Counted from the first letter of the stretch, positions 1-6,627 are shown. The stretch is 13,307 nucleotides of DNA from Enterobacteriaceae bacterium (GCA_022712475.1 JALAGK010000261.1:1-13307); one strand, 5' to 3'. Notes: generated by a model from the sequence alone, not told the origin. Made by a program: numbers and translations.

Positions 1-191
1 ATATTATCAATACCACGGCTGGCCGCCAGGCGATTGAGGATTCACGTGTTATTCGCCGCAGCGCATTGCAGTATAAAGTGCATTACGACACCACCCTGAA
101 CGGTGGCTTTGCCACCACGATGGCGTTGGCGGCAGACGCGACTGACAAGGTGACATCGGTGCAGGAAATGCATGCCCAGATAGCGAAGTAA
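1..191 (+). CDS. carB: Carbamoyl-phosphate synthase large subunit, C-terminal end (partial)
   Basis: Only the last 62 or so codons are present; the reading frame enters from the left edge (first whole codon at 3) and stops at TAA 189-191. The residues ([19 protein letters not shown], then the stretch ending in [11 protein letters not shown]) match my recollection of the C-terminus of E. coli CarB, part of the allosteric domain that binds ornithine and UMP. CarB makes carbamoyl phosphate from bicarbonate, ATP and CarA-derived ammonia for arginine and pyrimidine synthesis in the cytosol. A strong hairpin terminator follows 24 bases after the stop, so carB is the last gene of its transcript, presumably carAB. 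The catalytic domains lie outside the window and cannot be assessed. Confidence 0.95.
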   Translation, partial: IINTTAGRQAIEDSRVIRRSALQYKVHYDTTLNGGFATTMALAADATDKVTSVQEMHAQIAK

Positions 192-215
192 TCGAACCTG
201 GCATGTGAACAAATC

Positions 216-246
216 AACGGCTCCCACTTAGGGAGCCGTTTTTTTT
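216..246 (+). terminator. Rho-independent terminator after carB
   Basis: A perfect 10-bp stem (AACGGCTCCC / GGGAGCCGTT) with a 5-base loop is followed directly by a run of T (239-246). It sits 24 bases after the carB stop codon and is a textbook intrinsic terminator. Confidence 0.93.
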
Positions 247-355
247 ACTGGCATCAGAGTGTTCCGGTTTTCGCCGCTATCGGTTTAAAGCCATGTGCTT
301 CATCTATAGTGTAATAACTAAGGTTATGACATGACGATGATGAAGGGAGAGCACA

Positions 356-589
356 ATGCGAACGAAACTACTGGTAACCACGTCACTGACTGCACTCGCG
401 TTGCTGTTTGTTAGCGGCTGCTCGTCTAATCAGACGCTAAGAACTAATGACGGTAAAACCATTGTCACTGACGGTAAGCCGCAGGTGGATGACGATACCG
501 GACTGGTATCATACAAAAATGCTGAAACCGGTCAGACAGAGCAGATTAACCGGGACCAGGTTAAGTCCATGAGTGAGCTGGATAATTAA
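356..589 (+). CDS. YgdI/YgdR family (DUF903) small lipoprotein
   Basis: A 77-residue secreted lipoprotein. Residues 2-4 are basic, residues 5-20 are hydrophobic, and the lipobox V19-S20-G21-C22 gives lipidation at Cys22; Ser at +2 predicts outer-membrane sorting. The mature part carries the family signature TNDGKTIVTDGKPQ, then D-D-D-T-G-L-V-S-Y, a Gln-rich turn and a final acidic helix, as I recall for E. coli YgdI and YgdR (DUF903). The family's role is unknown. A good ribosome binding site (GGGAGA, 345-350) lies 5 bases before the ATG. The gene is monocistronic: the carB terminator is upstream, and kefF begins 119 bases downstream. A short inverted repeat (ATGCAG ... CTGCAT, about 602-624) after the stop could be a weak terminator. 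Paralogues are common in enterics, so no gene symbol is assigned. Confidence 0.88.
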   Translation: MRTKLLVTTSLTALALLFVSGCSSNQTLRTNDGKTIVTDGKPQVDDDTGLVSYKNAETGQTEQINRDQVKSMSELDN

Positions 590-708
590 CTTTTAACTAA
601 CATGCAGTGGCGTGGCTGCTGCATTTCTTCCTTCCATGCTGTAAGCCCGTAGATTAACTGTCTACACTGTGATGCATAACAACAATGCAGTGAAAGACAG
701 GCGAATCC

Positions 709-1239
709 ATGATTCTGATTATTTATGCACACCCCTATCCGCAGCATTCCCATGCTAACAAGCGGATGATTGAGCTGGCAGGGACGCTTCCCAACCTCGA
801 AATTCGCTCTCTCTATCAGCTCTACCCTGACTTTAATATCGATATCGCCGCCGAGCAGGCGGCACTGAGCCGTGCTGATGTGGTGGTCTGGCAGCATCCC
901 ATGCAGTGGTACAGCGTACCGCCGTTGCTTAAGCTGTGGATGGACAAAGTGTTGGCCCACGGCTGGGCCTATGGCGAAGGCGCTACGGCGCTGCACGGCA
1001 AAAGCGTGCTGTGGGCGGTGACCACCGGCGGCGGTGAGCAGCATTTTGATATTGGGGATAACCCTGGGTTTTCCGTACTGGGGCAGCCCTTACAGGCGAC
1101 GGCACTTTACTGTGGCTTGCGCTGGCTGGAGCCTTTCTCCATGCACTGTACCTTTATTTGCGATGACGACACGCTGAGTACTCAGGCACAGGCGTATCAA
1201 CAGCGTCTTGCAAACTTGCTGGAGGTACAACATGGATAG
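709..1239 (+). CDS. kefF: KefF, flavoprotein ancillary subunit of the KefC potassium efflux system
   Basis: A 176-residue flavodoxin-like quinone oxidoreductase, the same length as E. coli KefF and very similar along its whole length. The N-terminal beta strand and loop ([20 protein letters not shown]), the [16 protein letters not shown] segment (62-77) and the Gly-rich TTGGGE loop (105-110) form the FMN site expected for this family. KefF binds the cytosolic face of KefC, is needed for full KefC activity and has NAD(P)H-dependent quinone reductase activity (family knowledge). The start at 709 gives the conserved N-terminus MILIIYAHP; the ribosome site is weak (AGGCG, 698-702). The last 8 bases overlap kefC, so the two subunits are translationally coupled. 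Upstream I see only a weak promoter-like TACACT at 663-668. Confidence 0.97.
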   Translation: MILIIYAHPYPQHSHANKRMIELAGTLPNLEIRSLYQLYPDFNIDIAAEQAALSRADVVVWQHPMQWYSVPPLLKLWMDKVLAHGWAYGEGATALHGKSVLWAVTTGGGEQHFDIGDNPGFSVLGQPLQATALYCGLRWLEPFSMHCTFICDDDTLSTQAQAYQQRLANLLEVQHG

Positions 1240-3094
1240 CCACAGTCTGATACAGGCGCTGATTTACCTCGGCTCAGCAGCGCTAATTGTCCCTGTCGCG
1301 GTGCGCCTGGGTCTTGGCTCGGTGCTGGGCTATCTGATTGCGGGGTGTATCATCGGGCCGTGGGGCCTGCGACTGGTAACGGATGCGCAAGCCATCCTGC
1401 ATTTTGCCGAAATTGGCGTGGTGCTGATGCTGTTTGTAATTGGTCTGGAACTGGATCCCAGACGTCTGTGGACGCTACGTGCCTCAGTGTTTGGCGGAGG
1501 CGCATTGCAAATGGCGACATGTGGGCTGGCGTTGGGCGGGTTCTGCGCACTGCTTGGGCTCAGCGTACCGGTTGCGCTGCTGATTGGCCTGACGCTGGCG
1601 TTATCGTCCACGGCTATCGCGATGCAGGCTATGAACGAACGTAACCTCACCCTTTCGCCCATGGGACGTAGCGCTTTTGCCGTGCTGCTGTTTCAGGACA
1701 TCGCGGCGATCCCGCTGGTAGCAATGATCCCCTTGCTCGCGAGCAGCAGTGCGGCAACGACCTCGGGGGCGTTTTTCTTCTCGGCGCTGAAAGTGGTCGG
1801 GGCGCTCGTGTTGGTTGTGTTGCTGGGGCGCTATGTCACTCGTCCACTGCTACGGTTTGTCGCACGCTCTGGCCTGCGTGAGGTATTCAGCGCCGTGGCG
1901 CTGTTTCTGGTGTTTGGCTTTGGGCTGTTGCTGGAAGCGGCTGGGTTATCAATGGCAATGGGTGCGTTTCTTGCTGGCGTACTGCTGGCAAGCTCCGAAT
2001 ACCGTCACGCTCTGGAAAGCGACATTGAACCGTTTAAGGGCCTGTTGCTGGGGCTGTTTTTCATCGGCGTAGGGATGTCAGTGGATTTTGGTACGCTGGT
2101 GGACTCACCGCTAAGAGTGCTGACCCTGTTATTTGGTTTCCTGGTAATTAAGACCGTTATGCTGTGGCTGATTGCCCGTCCGTTGAGAGTTCCGCGCCGC
2201 CAGTGGCGCACATTTGCCGTACTGTTAGGGCAGGGCAGTGAATTTGCGTTTGTGATTTTTGGCGCAGCAAGCATGGCGCAGGTGCTGGATGACGGCTGGG
2301 CGAAATCACTGACACTGGCTGTTGCGTTGTCAATGGCTGCTACGCCGCTGTTGTTGGTGCTGCTCTCGCGTCTGGAGAAAAACGATAGTGCTCAGGAGCG
2401 TGAAGCTGACGAGATTGATGCCGAGCAACCCCGGGTTATCGTGGCCGGATTCGGACGTTTTGGGCAGATTGCTGGTCGTCTGCTGCTCTCCAGCGGTGTG
2501 AAAATGGTGGTACTCGATCACGATCCTGACCACATCGAAACACTGCGTAAATTTGGTATGAAGGTATTTTATGGGGATGCCACGCGTCTCGATTTGCTGG
2601 AGTCCGCAGGTGCTGCGAAGGCAGAAGTGCTGATTAACGCCATCGACGATCCTGAAACCAACATGCAGCTTACCGAGCTGGTCAAAACCCATTTTCCTGA
2701 TTTACGAATCGTCGCGCGCGCGCGGGATGTTGATCATTACATACGACTGCGCCAGATGGGCATTGAGCATCCTGAACGTGAAACCTTTGAAGGTGCGCTG
2801 GTGGCCGGACGGCGGGCGCTGGAGCAATTGGGCCTTGGTAATTATGAGGCTCGTGAGCGCGCAGACCTGTTCCGACGCTTTAACCAGCAGATGGTGGAGG
2901 AGATGGTGGACGGTGAAGACAGTACCAAAGCCCGTGCCGCCGCGCTGCGGCGCACCAGCGATATGCTTACGGAAATTATCAGCGAAGACCGCGCGCATCT
3001 GGATATTGTCCAGCGTCACGGCTGGCAGGGCACGCAAGAGGGTAATCACAGCGGTAATCCTGCAGACGAACCAGAGGCGAAGCCTACGCTTTGA
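1232..3094 (+). CDS. kefC: KefC, glutathione-gated potassium efflux antiporter
   Basis: A 620-residue inner-membrane K+/H+ antiporter of the CPA2 family, equal in length to E. coli KefC. The start chosen is ATG 1232 ([14 protein letters not shown]): GGAGG at 1221-1225 lies 6 bases upstream, whereas an in-frame start at 1208 has no such site. The membrane domain covers about residues 1-380 in roughly a dozen hydrophobic segments. It contains the F-Q-D-I-A-A motif (154-159) and the cytosolic regulatory loop [12 protein letters not shown] (259-270), including the E262/D264 region tied to gating in E. coli. A linker leads to the KTN/RCK_N domain with Rossmann motif GFGRFG (406-411), which binds glutathione or its adducts and NAD(H). 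The protein keeps K+ efflux closed with glutathione and opens it on electrophile stress, acidifying the cytosol. The gene overlaps kefF by 8 bases. All expected domains are intact. Confidence 0.97.
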   Translation: MDSHSLIQALIYLGSAALIVPVAVRLGLGSVLGYLIAGCIIGPWGLRLVTDAQAILHFAEIGVVLMLFVIGLELDPRRLWTLRASVFGGGALQMATCGLALGGFCALLGLSVPVALLIGLTLALSSTAIAMQAMNERNLTLSPMGRSAFAVLLFQDIAAIPLVAMIPLLASSSAATTSGAFFFSALKVVGALVLVVLLGRYVTRPLLRFVARSGLREVFSAVALFLVFGFGLLLEAAGLSMAMGAFLAGVLLASSEYRHALESDIEPFKGLLLGLFFIGVGMSVDFGTLVDSPLRVLTLLFGFLVIKTVMLWLIARPLRVPRRQWRTFAVLLGQGSEFAFVIFGAASMAQVLDDGWAKSLTLAVALSMAATPLLLVLLSRLEKNDSAQEREADEIDAEQPRVIVAGFGRFGQIAGRLLLSSGVKMVVLDHDPDHIETLRKFGMKVFYGDATRLDLLESAGAAKAEVLINAIDDPETNMQLTELVKTHFPDLRIVARARDVDHYIRLRQMGIEHPERETFEGALVAGRRALEQLGLGNYEARERADLFRRFNQQMVEEMVDGEDSTKARAAALRRTSDMLTEIISEDRAHLDIVQRHGWQGTQEGNHSGNPADEPEAKPTL

Positions 3095-3849
3095 TAGCAA
3101 GGTGCTGAGCTACAGAGCCAGCTCCTTAAGTAGTGGCCTTGTGAGGTTGGTATACCTTAGTAAAGCGGCTGCTTTTGGTACATCGGGTTTTAGTGACCAG
3201 GCTGTTTTTAAGTTATAAAAGTCAGCGGTTAATGTTTTTTTGGGTGGTGTTTTGCCCGTGGCGCTATTGCTATTGGAACTCAATAATATGTTCAATAAGA
3301 CCGGTATGACGTGTTCCCCACGTGAGCGGGGATAGACCGACCATCACCAACAGTAGCAAATATCAGGAACTGTGCTCGCAGCCTGGGCGGGGGTAAAAAT
3401 AATGGCCTGACACATAGGATCGCGAACATCCCAGTACCAGAATATCCTGAAACACTCTAATCCTCCTGCTGTATTATCAGCACCAGAAAAGCGAACATAA
3501 ATTCGTTAATTATCACTAATCGGTAATGCTCGCTATTTAATACGTTAAACACCTTATTTTCTCGCCGGGTTAGCCGAATAGTTATGCGTTCCATCATAGT
3601 GTTTAAATAATAAATGGTGCTGCCTTAATAAATATTAAAATTGTTTGTTTTTATTCGGATTGTTAGTTTTCTTTTGGTTCGTAACTCATGGGGTTATGTG
3701 AAAGAACGCCTCTCTTATTATATTTATTCAGCTTCCGTAATGAATAGCGTGTGGCATATAACTTCACTTACGGGGTGAATGATAAAGGCAGAGTGGCGTG
3801 TTAATTCGGCTAACAGCTATGCCAGTACCTTATTCACCGGGAGGTGGTG
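3095..3849. other. Long AT-rich non-coding stretch between kefC and the protease gene
   Basis: This gap of about 750 bases has no convincing gene. Immediately after kefC there are weak hairpins (GAGCT/AGCTC at about 3105-3125; AAAGC/GCTTT at 3162-3175 followed by four T) that may end the kefFC transcript. A CRISPR-like repeat unit lies at 3311-3400. From about 3480 to 3780 the DNA is very AT-rich: 3601-3660 has only 13 G/C in 60, against 37 in 60 for a kefC segment at 1861-1920. That is typical of horizontally acquired, H-NS-bound DNA in enterics (inference). An inverted repeat GGTGAAT (3774-3780) / ATTCACC (3832-3838) ends just before the ribosome site of the next gene. Short open frames here (for example the minus frame 3110-3295) lack ribosome sites and recognisable content. 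Confidence 0.7.
3311..3400 (+). CRISPR. Probable one-spacer relic of a type I-E CRISPR array
   Basis: Positions 3311-3339 (29 bases) match the type I-E repeat of enterics as I recall it. The unit opens with GTGTTCCCC and closes with GCGGGGATAGACCG, differing from the E. coli repeat at about 4 of 29 positions; the last 8 bases, ATAGACCG, correspond to the crRNA 5' handle ATAAACCG. After exactly 32 bases (3340-3371, the usual I-E spacer length) a second 29-base unit (3372-3400, opening GTGCTCGCA) matches the first at 18 of 29 positions, including the GCGGGG block. It is most decayed at its 3' end, as terminal repeats often are. No further unit occurs one 61-base period up- or downstream, and no cas gene is in the window. 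The relic would be transcribed rightward; no clear leader is visible. The first unit is convincing; the second is probable. Confidence 0.62.
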
Positions 3850-4449
3850 ATGATAAACAATAAACAACTAACGGATGTGATTGCTGAAATACCACAGTGC
3901 CTTGTCGGACATATTTCAGAGTGCGGAAATATTGATATTGCCCTTAAATCACAAACGATGACGCAAGAGTCGGTGCGTTTTACTTTTCTCATTCAACAGC
4001 AATTACAAAGTAACTGGTGTTGGGCGGCAGTCTCAACCTCGGTCGGCAATTATTATTATGGTTCAGGGACGTTTACCCAATGCGAAGTCGCTAGTGCAGA
4101 ATTGAGCAGTGACTGCTGCGCGCGACCGTTGCCGTGCAATATTTATGGTTATCTTGAAACCTCGCTGATGCAAACGCGCAGCTTTGCTCGAATGGTACAA
4201 AGAAAAATTCAGTTTTCAGAAATCAAACAGGAAATTAATGCCGAACGTCCAATTGGCTTACGTTGTGCCTGGTTTGGTGGTGGCGCACACTTCCTGGTGA
4301 TTAACGGTTATCACGGTGATTATGTGTGGACAGCAGATTCAACTCACGGTTTTAGCCTGTATGCACTCAATACCTTTCCGGCAAATTATCATGGTGGGGG
4401 AACCTGGACCCACACTTATTTCACAAAGAAAAATCAGGAGAGTACATAA
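3850..4449 (+). CDS. Papain-like cysteine protease (C39_2 / AvrRpt2-like type)
   Basis: A 199-residue putative cysteine peptidase of the papain fold. Q51-x5-C57-W58 within QLQSNWCWAAVSTSVGNYY reproduces the papain oxyanion Gln and catalytic Cys spacing. G-G-A-H147-FLVINGY supplies the His, and D163 in W-T-A-D-S is the likely third residue. A Cys cluster (C78, C89, C90, C96, in QCEVASAEL ... CC ... PCN) is typical of bacterial members annotated papain-like or AvrRpt2-like. There is no signal peptide or membrane segment, so the product is probably cytosolic or exported by a specialised route. Start: ATG 3850 has GGGAGG (3839-3844) 5 bases upstream; two in-frame GTG codons (3844, 3847) overlap that site. 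It is joined to the next gene by TAATG. Base composition is lower in GC than neighbouring core genes (20 of 60 at 4201-4260). The substrate is unknown. Confidence 0.82.
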   Translation: MINNKQLTDVIAEIPQCLVGHISECGNIDIALKSQTMTQESVRFTFLIQQQLQSNWCWAAVSTSVGNYYYGSGTFTQCEVASAELSSDCCARPLPCNIYGYLETSLMQTRSFARMVQRKIQFSEIKQEINAERPIGLRCAWFGGGAHFLVINGYHGDYVWTADSTHGFSLYALNTFPANYHGGGTWTHTYFTKKNQEST

Positions 4450-5048
4450 TGAAAATAACGCTTCCCCAGACCCCGGCCAACGGTGCTCAGGTTATTCTTC
4501 CTGCCGTACAGGCGGCATTGCAGGCGCAGGTGCTAAATATCATCGCGCCTGCGAGTAAGACTGCTGGCACTTCACTAAGTTTGTCAGGCGCTTACCCTGG
4601 TTATTCACTCACGTTAGATAACCTGGCGGTGGGTAATGAGATGAGTTATGCAGTAAAAGGGGTGTGGCATCATTTGGTATTCATTAACGGTAATGTTGTT
4701 GCTGATGCGCAGTTAATATGGCGTGATGATAAAATGGAATTCAGTGCCCTGAACTGTGGGCCAATGGCGGCTTCAATCGTTGATGCGCTGAATATGGCGG
4801 AAAAAGCGTCGGTATTACGCGCTAAAAGCGTTGAACTGCGCCTGCTGTCGGTTCCTGCGCTGCACGTTGTTGCCGTCTGGCTGCATGGTGAGGATGAAGA
4901 CCGGTTTATTCCTGTGGCCCCTACGCCACATACGTTGATGCCAATGCAGATTATTGATAAAGAAAGATTGTTTAGCATCCTGATCCCCGAGGCCCAGGCC
5001 CTTAAACAGAAGTTTGATGCCGACACGACAGGCACGCGTGGTAACTGA
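4449..5048 (+). CDS. Unrecognised protein paired with the papain-like protease
   Basis: A 199-residue protein that I do not recognise. Its ATG shares one base with the stop of the protease gene (TAATG), and AGGAG (4436-4440) lies 8 bases upstream inside that gene, so the two are co-translated. Visible features: an N-terminal region rich in Ala, Gln and Leu (10-45); a beta-rich middle with G-V-W-H-H-L-V-F-I-N-G (71-81); one cysteine only, C103 in LNCGPM; a helix (107-122); then VELRLLSVPALHVVAVWLHG leading to an acidic D-E-D and FIPVAPTPHTL, and a charged C-terminal tail. There is no signal peptide, transmembrane helix or lipobox. I infer a cytosolic partner of the protease (substrate, inhibitor/immunity factor or adaptor), from gene order only. 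No terminator with a good T-run follows. Confidence 0.75.
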   Translation: MKITLPQTPANGAQVILPAVQAALQAQVLNIIAPASKTAGTSLSLSGAYPGYSLTLDNLAVGNEMSYAVKGVWHHLVFINGNVVADAQLIWRDDKMEFSALNCGPMAASIVDALNMAEKASVLRAKSVELRLLSVPALHVVAVWLHGEDEDRFIPVAPTPHTLMPMQIIDKERLFSILIPEAQALKQKFDADTTGTRGN

Positions 5049-5100
5049 TTCACGGACGTGATACTAACCGGTATACCAGCGAGTTTGCGCGCTGTTTTAC

Positions 5101-5125
5101 AGGCCCGGTCCGTGTGGCCGGGCTT
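5101..5125 (+). terminator. Possible terminator of the protease-partner operon
   Basis: AGGCCCGG (5101-5108) pairs with CCGGGCTT (5118-5125) as an 8-bp stem with one G-U pair and a 9-base loop. The following TCTCGTG is a poor U-tract, so termination would be weak or factor-assisted. A second inverted pair, CACGGAC (5051-5057) / GTCCGTG (5108-5114), overlaps it and could form an alternative fold. Confidence 0.4.
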
Positions 5126-5211
5126 CTCGTGTCACAGTATGTCCGGGCAGGTGTTGTGACCCATTTAACGAAACACGCATGGCCTAAAGGAGACAGGTAT
5201 CCAACAGTCTT

Positions 5212-5826
5212 TTAACTTAGCGCCACCTTCACGCCGAGTGCAATCAGCACACCACCCAGTAGTTTATCGACAATCTTCTGTGCTTTCGCAAGCCCTTTGC
5301 GCACCGGTTCGCTTTGAATCAATAACACCAGCAGCGGCCACCATAATACGGAAAGCCCAACAATAATCGCGGCATACCAGAGTTTTTCACCTAAGCCTGA
5401 GTCCACGCTCAGCACCTGGGTGAACATCGCAAGAAAGAACAATGTTGCTTTTGGATTGAGAAGATTGCACAGGTAGCCCTGCATAAAGGCTTTTTTCAGC
5501 GAGGTTTGCTGCGGTGTATATTGGCTGACATCCATTTTGCTATCGCCGCGAGAAAACAGCGCATGCAGTCCGACCCACACCAGATAAGCTGCACCAGCAT
5601 ATTTCAGTAACCCAAACAGCCACGGCGTGGTGGTAATGACCACGGCGAGCCCTGCCACACAGTAACTCATATGCGTCATGACGCCACAGACCACACCAGC
5701 ACTGGTCATCAGTGCTGCTGCACGTGGATAACGGGCCGCATTTTTAATCACCAGGAAGAAGTCTGGGCCAGGAGAAATCATGCCCAGTGTGGCGATAGTG
5801 GCGATGAAAAAAGTGGTTTCCAGCAT
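5212..5826 (-). CDS. LysE/RhtB family amino-acid exporter
   Basis: A 204-residue inner-membrane protein of the LysE/RhtB superfamily (usual length about 205-210). The family signature SPGPDFFLV is at 18-26. About six hydrophobic segments follow the family layout (near 4-24, 39-64, 68-90, 112-140, 148-172, 183-203), with the characteristic NLLNPKATLFFLAMF (121-135) after the central loop. Members export amino acids or related metabolites by proton exchange. The substrate cannot be deduced, and it is not a close match to E. coli RhtB, RhtC, LeuE or YahN as I recall them. The start at 5826 gives the usual short N-terminus; its ribosome site is weak (CTGGGCG). It is transcribed leftward, converging on the protease operon and diverging from folA. 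In E. coli no such gene lies between kefC and folA. Confidence 0.88.
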   Translation of the reverse strand: MLETTFFIATIATLGMISPGPDFFLVIKNAARYPRAAALMTSAGVVCGVMTHMSYCVAGLAVVITTTPWLFGLLKYAGAAYLVWVGLHALFSRGDSKMDVSQYTPQQTSLKKAFMQGYLCNLLNPKATLFFLAMFTQVLSVDSGLGEKLWYAAIIVGLSVLWWPLLVLLIQSEPVRKGLAKAQKIVDKLLGGVLIALGVKVALS

Positions 5827-5858
5827 GACGAAACGCCCAGAGAAGAGACAATAGTGTC

Positions 5859-5887
5859 ACTATACCCGCTTGCTGACTAAGCGTGTA
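5859..5887 (-). promoter_or_regulatory. Candidate promoter of the exporter gene, with overlapping palindrome
   Basis: On the minus strand TATAGT (5859-5864) resembles a sigma-70 -10 box; 17 bases upstream is TACACG (5882-5887), a poor -35 (3 of 6). An inverted repeat ATAGTG-T-CACTAT (5851-5863) covers the -10 and the probable start point, where a repressor could act. The promoter call is weak; the palindrome is seen directly. Confidence 0.42.
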
Positions 5888-6019
5888 GCACGGATTACGG
5901 CTTTTATTTACGCGCCGTTGCAATTACTTTACGCGTAACAATCAGCGCTCCCGTTATACTGTCTGCCATGCTATCCAGATGCTGCCGGGTACCGGCAGTA
6001 AAAATTGATCGGCAGATAG

Positions 6020-6048
6020 TCGACGCCAGATTATGCTTTCCGTATAGT
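6020..6048 (+). promoter_or_regulatory. folA promoter
   Basis: TCGACG (6020-6025, 4 of 6 to the -35 consensus), a 17-base spacer and TATAGT (6043-6048, -10) lie 33 bases before the folA ATG. The bases around and after the -10 (CGTATAGTGGCGACAATTTT) are the same as I recall for the E. coli folA promoter and start site, giving a short leader of roughly 25 bases. Confidence 0.75.
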
Positions 6049-6081
6049 GGCGACAATTTTCACCCCCCAGAGATTCTTCAC

Positions 6082-6564
6082 ATGATCAGTCTGATTGCTG
6101 CACTGGCGGCAGATCGCGTTATTGGTATGGAAAACGCCATGCCGTGGAATTTGCCGGCGGATCTCGCCTGGTTTAAACGTAATACGCTTAACAAACCGGT
6201 CATTATGGGACGCCTGACCTGGGACTCTATTGGCCGTCCGCTCCCGGGCAGGAAGAATATTGTTATCAGCCGTCATCCAGGGGCGGATGAACGTGTCACC
6301 TGGGTTAGTTCTGTTGACGACGCTATCGCCGCCTGCGGCGATGTGGAAGAGATTATGGTGATTGGTGGCGGCCGCATCTATGAGCAATTTTTGCCACTGG
6401 CGCAGCGCTTGTACCTGACGCACATTGATGCTGAGGTTGAAGGTGATACGCACTTCCCGGAATATGAGCCGGATGAATGGCAGCCGGTGTTTAGCGAGTT
6501 TCGCGATGCGGACGAGAACAACACGCATGGTTGTTTTTTTGAAATTCTGGAGCGACGCGAGTAA
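6082..6564 (+). CDS. folA: Dihydrofolate reductase
   Basis: A 160-residue DHFR that reduces dihydrofolate to tetrahydrofolate with NADPH in the cytosol; it is the target of trimethoprim. The start is ATG 6082 ([15 protein letters not shown]), giving the E. coli length of 159 plus a C-terminal Glu. The frame stays open to an ATG at 5968, but that lies upstream of the promoter and adds unrelated residues. Catalytic D27, W22 and the Met20 loop (M16-E-N-A-M20), R44 and the GRPLPGRKN loop, and [11 protein letters not shown] near 93-103 are all present. Positions linked to trimethoprim resistance in E. coli (P21, A26, L28, W30) are wild type. Residue 45, which touches NADPH and is His in E. coli, is Leu here, probably lineage variation. 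The gene is monocistronic, with its own promoter and terminator; the ribosome site is weak. Confidence 0.97.
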   Translation: MISLIAALAADRVIGMENAMPWNLPADLAWFKRNTLNKPVIMGRLTWDSIGRPLPGRKNIVISRHPGADERVTWVSSVDDAIAACGDVEEIMVIGGGRIYEQFLPLAQRLYLTHIDAEVEGDTHFPEYEPDEWQPVFSEFRDADENNTHGCFFEILERRE

Positions 6565-6576
6565 AAGCGGCCAATG

Positions 6577-6602
6577 AAAAAGGAGGTATTAGCCTCCTTT
6601 TT
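6577..6602. terminator. Bidirectional terminator between folA and apaH
   Basis: AAAAAGGAGG (6577-6586) and CCTCCTTTTT (6593-6602) form a perfect 10-bp stem with a 6-base loop. The A run on one arm and T run on the other make it work in both directions, ending folA from the left and the long leftward operon from the right. Confidence 0.92.
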
Positions 6603-6627
6603 CACATCAGCGGTTACGTATAAAACG

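Noticed and set aside
1208..1231. Upstream start for kefC
   Set aside because: It lies deep in kefF without a ribosome site, while ATG 1232 has GGAGG at proper spacing and gives the known N-terminus.
2710..2723. Alternating CG tract in kefC (Z-DNA-like)
   Set aside because: It is explained by the Val-Ala-Arg-Ala-Arg codons of the conserved KefC sequence.
3247..3275. Possible third CRISPR-like unit upstream (GTGTTTTGCCCGTGG)
   Set aside because: Only the first 14 bases resemble the repeat, the distance to the next unit is 64 rather than 61, and the 3' half does not match.
3110..3295. 61-codon minus-strand open frame after kefC
   Set aside because: No ribosome site, no similarity to a known protein, and it lies in AT-rich non-coding DNA.
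3288..3335. Short open frame of 15 codons reading through the CRISPR-like repeat
   Set aside because: No ribosome site and no recognisable peptide; it arises from the repeat sequence.
5907..5938. TyrR box upstream of folA
   Set aside because: The half sites do not fit TGTAAA-N6-TTTACA in sequence or spacing.
5968..6081. N-terminal extension of folA from an upstream in-frame ATG
   Set aside because: The added 38 codons span the folA promoter and match nothing in DHFR; ATG 6082 gives the conserved N-terminus.
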